DNA from: Apus apus
Taxonomy: Eukaryota; Chordata; Aves; Apodiformes; Apodidae
Length of the DNA stretch: 64,000 bases
Assembly (NCBI RefSeq): GCF_020740795.1
Contig: NC_067312.1
Span: forward strand, 47,749,905-47,813,904
Direction: 5' to 3'
Position numbers and translations under genes: made by a program. Position 1 is the first letter of the stretch, and each line of letters starts with the position of its first letter. The notes under the pieces were generated by a model. That model saw only the letters and a program-made list of their open reading frames with translations, was not told where the DNA came from and searched no databases. Below, piece after piece: positions 61,701 through 64,000 of this stretch.

Positions 61701-62160
61701 TTTTATCTGTTGCATTCATACAGGAAAACATGAATGTAGACAGGTTCTGCATTGATTTCATGCTTGATTCTTCTATTTTTAACTGTGTAATATATTTTCA
61801 AAATTTTAGATCATATTGCAGTTTTACAAAAAGAGTATTTTCCCAACTTTTAAAATGCCATTGTACAAGAGAAAAACAAAAACCCCAAACAACTGTAAAG
61901 AATAGACATGACTCAAATACCTTAAAAAAATAGTTGGGCAATTTTAAGTAATGAAAGACAAATCAAGCTGAGTTTCCAACTTTGCTTTTTTTTTAACTAA
62001 ATCCAAAGATATTCACCATTTGGGATTTTTCATATTTTTACTTCAAACAGCTTCCTCCTGATTTAATTGCTATGTCTGACTCTTATTTACCCAGACTTCC
62101 AGCTTTTTGTTTGAGGAAGGGAAAGTAAGATGAATCCATACACTTCATTATTTTCCATGT
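55740..62160. other. AT-rich intergenic DNA
   Basis: No supported gene over about 6.4 kb. It holds a T/G-rich low-complexity tract at about 56605-56690 and a pure-AT palindromic tract at about 58626-58677. Open frames are all under 105 codons, and none resembles a known protein. Confidence 0.5.
58626..58677. repeat. AT-only imperfect palindromic tract
   Basis: Apart from one GC dinucleotide in the middle (TTGCA), this stretch is alternating TATA/ATTA sequence whose left and right halves are partly complementary, so it can form a cruciform or hairpin. Confidence 0.75.
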
Positions 62161-62220
62161 GTTGGAACCATATGATCTTTAAGGCCCCTTCCAACGCAAA
62201 CCGTTCTACAATTCAATGAT
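62161..62220 (+). mobile_element. CR1 3'-end fragment, sense
   Basis: 'gttggaaccatatgatcttt', 'aaggccccttccaacgcaaa' and 'ccgttctacaattcaatgat' match the CR1 3' UTR in the sense direction, ending in the tail motif. Only about 60 bp is present, so this is a tiny 5'-truncated copy, distinct from the large copy beginning near 62560. Its tail directly abuts the candidate exon at 62225-62365. Confidence 0.8.
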
Positions 62221-62224
62221 TTAC

Positions 62225-62365
62225 CTCTGATTTATCCTGACTTCCGGTGGCCTCTATGATGCTGTTGGTTTGCGACAACCTCTTTCTTGCCAGTATCTTT
62301 GAAACATCCATAAAGGCAATCCTGGTGGTCATTTGCATCATCAGTTTCCAGTTTTTCTTGTTTTC
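62225..62365 (-). other. Candidate internal exon (47 codons), gene unknown
   Basis: On the minus strand a 141-bp open block is preceded by a long pyrimidine run ending in CTGGGTTTCAG and followed by the donor AGAG|GTAAAT. Both boundaries fall between codons, so the exon would be phase 0-0 and add 47 residues, with a basic lysine/arginine-rich middle (FMDVSKILARKRLSQTNSII). I do not recognise the protein. Chance is a real alternative: the T run is a homopolymer, and a CR1 tail sits only about 4 bp beyond the donor. Confidence 0.22.
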
Positions 62366-62392
62366 CTGAAACCCAGAGGAAAAATAAGGTTG

Positions 62393-62415
62393 AAAAAAAA
62401 AAAAAAAAAAAAAAA
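62393..62415 (+). repeat. Poly(A) run
   Basis: About 23 consecutive A on the + strand (poly-T on the minus strand, where it forms the pyrimidine tract of the exon candidate). No retrogene is recognised next to it. The length may be imprecise. Confidence 0.9.
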
Positions 62416-62559
62416 GTTGGCTAAGCATTTAAAAACCTTTACACACCACAGAAGTTTGGCTGCAATTTTCCTCATGTTTCATTCATACCTTTAAAAGAAG
62501 AGAAAAGGGAAACATGTTGCCCTTGAAAAATAGGTATGAGACTTTGGAACTTCAGGGCC

Positions 62560-64000
62560 AGGCAAATGATGATGGAGAGGTAGTCTAGTGAGTCACCTAG
62601 GGCTTGTCACTCACCCCACGCCTTAGGACTTCTTCAACCAAGAAGAAAAGGAGAGTAATTGTGGTGGGTGACTCCCTTCTGAGGGGAACAGAAGAGCCCA
62701 TTTGTCCACCAGACCCATCCCACGGTGAAGTCTGCTGCCTCCCTGGGGCTCAGATTAGGGATGTTAAAAGGAAACTCTGATCTGGTGCAGCCTCCTGACT
62801 ACTATCCACTGCTGTTTTTTCAGGTTGGCAGTGATGAAATTGTTACAAGGAGTCCAAGGGCAATGAAGAGAGACTTCAGGACCCTGAGATGGCTGGTTAG
62901 GGGGTCTGGAGCGCAAGTAGTGTTTGTCTCCACACCTGTTGCAAGAAAGGATGAAGAGATAAACAGGAGGAGTCTGCAGATCAGTGCATGGCTACGTGAC
63001 TGGTGCCATAGGCAGGGCTTTGGGTTTTTCGATCACGGGCTGCTATGCGAGACACCTGCTGGTGGCAGGTGGGATGCACCTGTCCCAGAGGTGCAAAAGG
63101 TTTTTGGGGCAGGAGTTAGCAGGGCTCATTGACAGGGCTTTAAACTAGATATGAAGGGTGATGGGGAGATAAATGGGCCTCTTAGAGACAAGTGCAAGAG
63201 AAACATGCCATGGCTTGAAGGATCATGGACTAGGCAGGATTCTCACTCTGTTGTTTCATTTGAGAGAAAGAAGAGATGTTTAGACATCATGGAAGCACCT
63301 GAGAATGGTCTGGTAGGAAATGGGGCCCACAGTGGAAAAAAGGTGTTGGAATCGTTAGCTCATCTGAACTGCATCTATACCAATGCACACAGTGTGAGCA
63401 ACAAACAGGGGGAGCTTGAAGCCGTGATACACCAGGAAAACTATGACATAGTGGCTATCACAGAAACATGGTGAGATGCATCACTCGACTGGAGTGCCAC
63501 AGTTGATGGCTACAATCTCTTCAGGAGGGATAAAAAGGGAAGGAAATGGGCTGGAGAGAATGCTATAAGAGCTTGGAAATCAAGTACAGTCATAATGAGG
63601 TTGAGAGTGTTTGGATTAGGTTAAGGGCCAATAAAGCTGATTTCATCGTGGGAGTTTGCTATTAGATCTCCCAACCAAAGCAGTGAGGTGGATGAATCTT
63701 TCTATAAGCAGTTGGGAGAAATCTCCCAGTCACTTGCTGTTGTTCTTGTGGGGGACTTTAACCTCCCAGACATCTGCTGGGAATACAACACAGCAGAGAG
63801 GGAGCAATCCAAGAGGTTCCTTGGTGTGGAAGATAACTTCCTTACACAGCTGATAAGTGAGCAGACCAGGGAAGGTGCCATCCTGGACCTGTTTCTTGTG
63901 AACAGGAAAGGTCTTGTGGGAGAAGTAAAGGTTGGAGGCTGTCTAGGGCACAGTGATCATGAGATGATTGAGTTCTTGATCCTTGGAGAAACAAGGAGAG
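62560..64000 (+). mobile_element. CR1 copy F, sense, cut by window end; ORF1 esterase-like and endonuclease regions
   Basis: ORF1 starts near 62640 with RVIVVGDSLLRGTEEPICPP (SGNH block I, GDS), then EVCCLPGAQIRDV. A frameshift follows, then PDYYPLLFFQVGSDE, a long block to AQVVFVS, and DWCHRQGFGFFDHGLL (to 63132). ORF2 endonuclease starts near 63360 (CIYTNAHSVSNKQGELE, DIVAITETW). A stop follows at 63472-63474, then GDFNLPDICWE at 63751 and the SDHEM block at 63952. The reverse transcriptase would lie beyond the window. The open frames are broken, so this copy is inactive. It belongs to the same subfamily as copy D, since the ORF1 blocks match closely. The 5' limit is uncertain. Confidence 0.92.

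Noticed and set aside
1-64000. CRISPR arrays, operons, riboswitches, tRNA or rRNA genes
   Set aside because: This is vertebrate nuclear DNA with a eukaryotic gene and CR1 repeats; I saw no tRNA-like B-box clover-leaf, no rRNA core, and no regularly spaced repeats.

Overview
This window looks like bird nuclear DNA. The interspersed repeats are almost all CR1 non-LTR retrotransposons with the avian 3' signature: an antisense 'ttggaaggga cctc' block next to short ATTCTRTGA-type tails. There are also a few avian-type LTR remnants, and no Alu, L1 or other mammal-type SINE or LINE. The one convincing protein-coding gene is GAS1, a single-exon gene that is Z-linked in chicken (established knowledge; linkage cannot be shown from the sequence). 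The species cannot be named.

Layout. 1-2590 is non-coding upstream DNA with no supported gene. 2597-2775 is a pyrimidine tract with 21 perfect TTTCC units. About 2800-5560 is a CpG island holding the GAS1 promoter (CCAAT and TATA-like elements), a long 5' leader with several upstream ORFs, the 318-codon GAS1 CDS (4072-5028) and the start of an AU-rich 3' UTR that runs to a polyadenylation site somewhere between about 6.1 and 7.5 kb.

From about 6.5 to 36 kb the window is an AT-rich, repeat-poor gene desert. It holds one or two MIR-like fossils (18.6 kb, possibly 14.2 kb), an LTR remnant (17.4-17.8 kb), a short CR1 tail (26.5 kb) and a 30-bp tandem duplication (26.9 kb). Such a desert around a developmental Hedgehog-pathway gene would be expected to contain regulatory elements, but none can be proved from one sequence.

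From 36 to 64 kb CR1 density rises sharply. A deleted sense copy lies at 36.5-38.6 kb. A small CpG cluster unrelated to GAS1 lies at 41.0 kb. Two abutting antisense copies occupy 45.4-50.5 kb, the longer one split by a solo-LTR-like insert. Another LTR remnant lies at 51.6-51.9 kb, an antisense copy with intact RT motifs at 52.1-53.6 kb, and an ancient CR1/L3-type fossil at 55.3-55.7 kb. A short CR1 tail lies at 62.2 kb, and a 5'-extended sense CR1 (62.6 kb onward) runs off the window end.

I found no operon-like or otherwise new gene system. The most useful leads are the uORF cluster controlling GAS1, a splice-bounded 141-bp exon candidate at 62.2-62.4 kb, the orphan CpG cluster, and the nested-transposon history at 45-50 kb.
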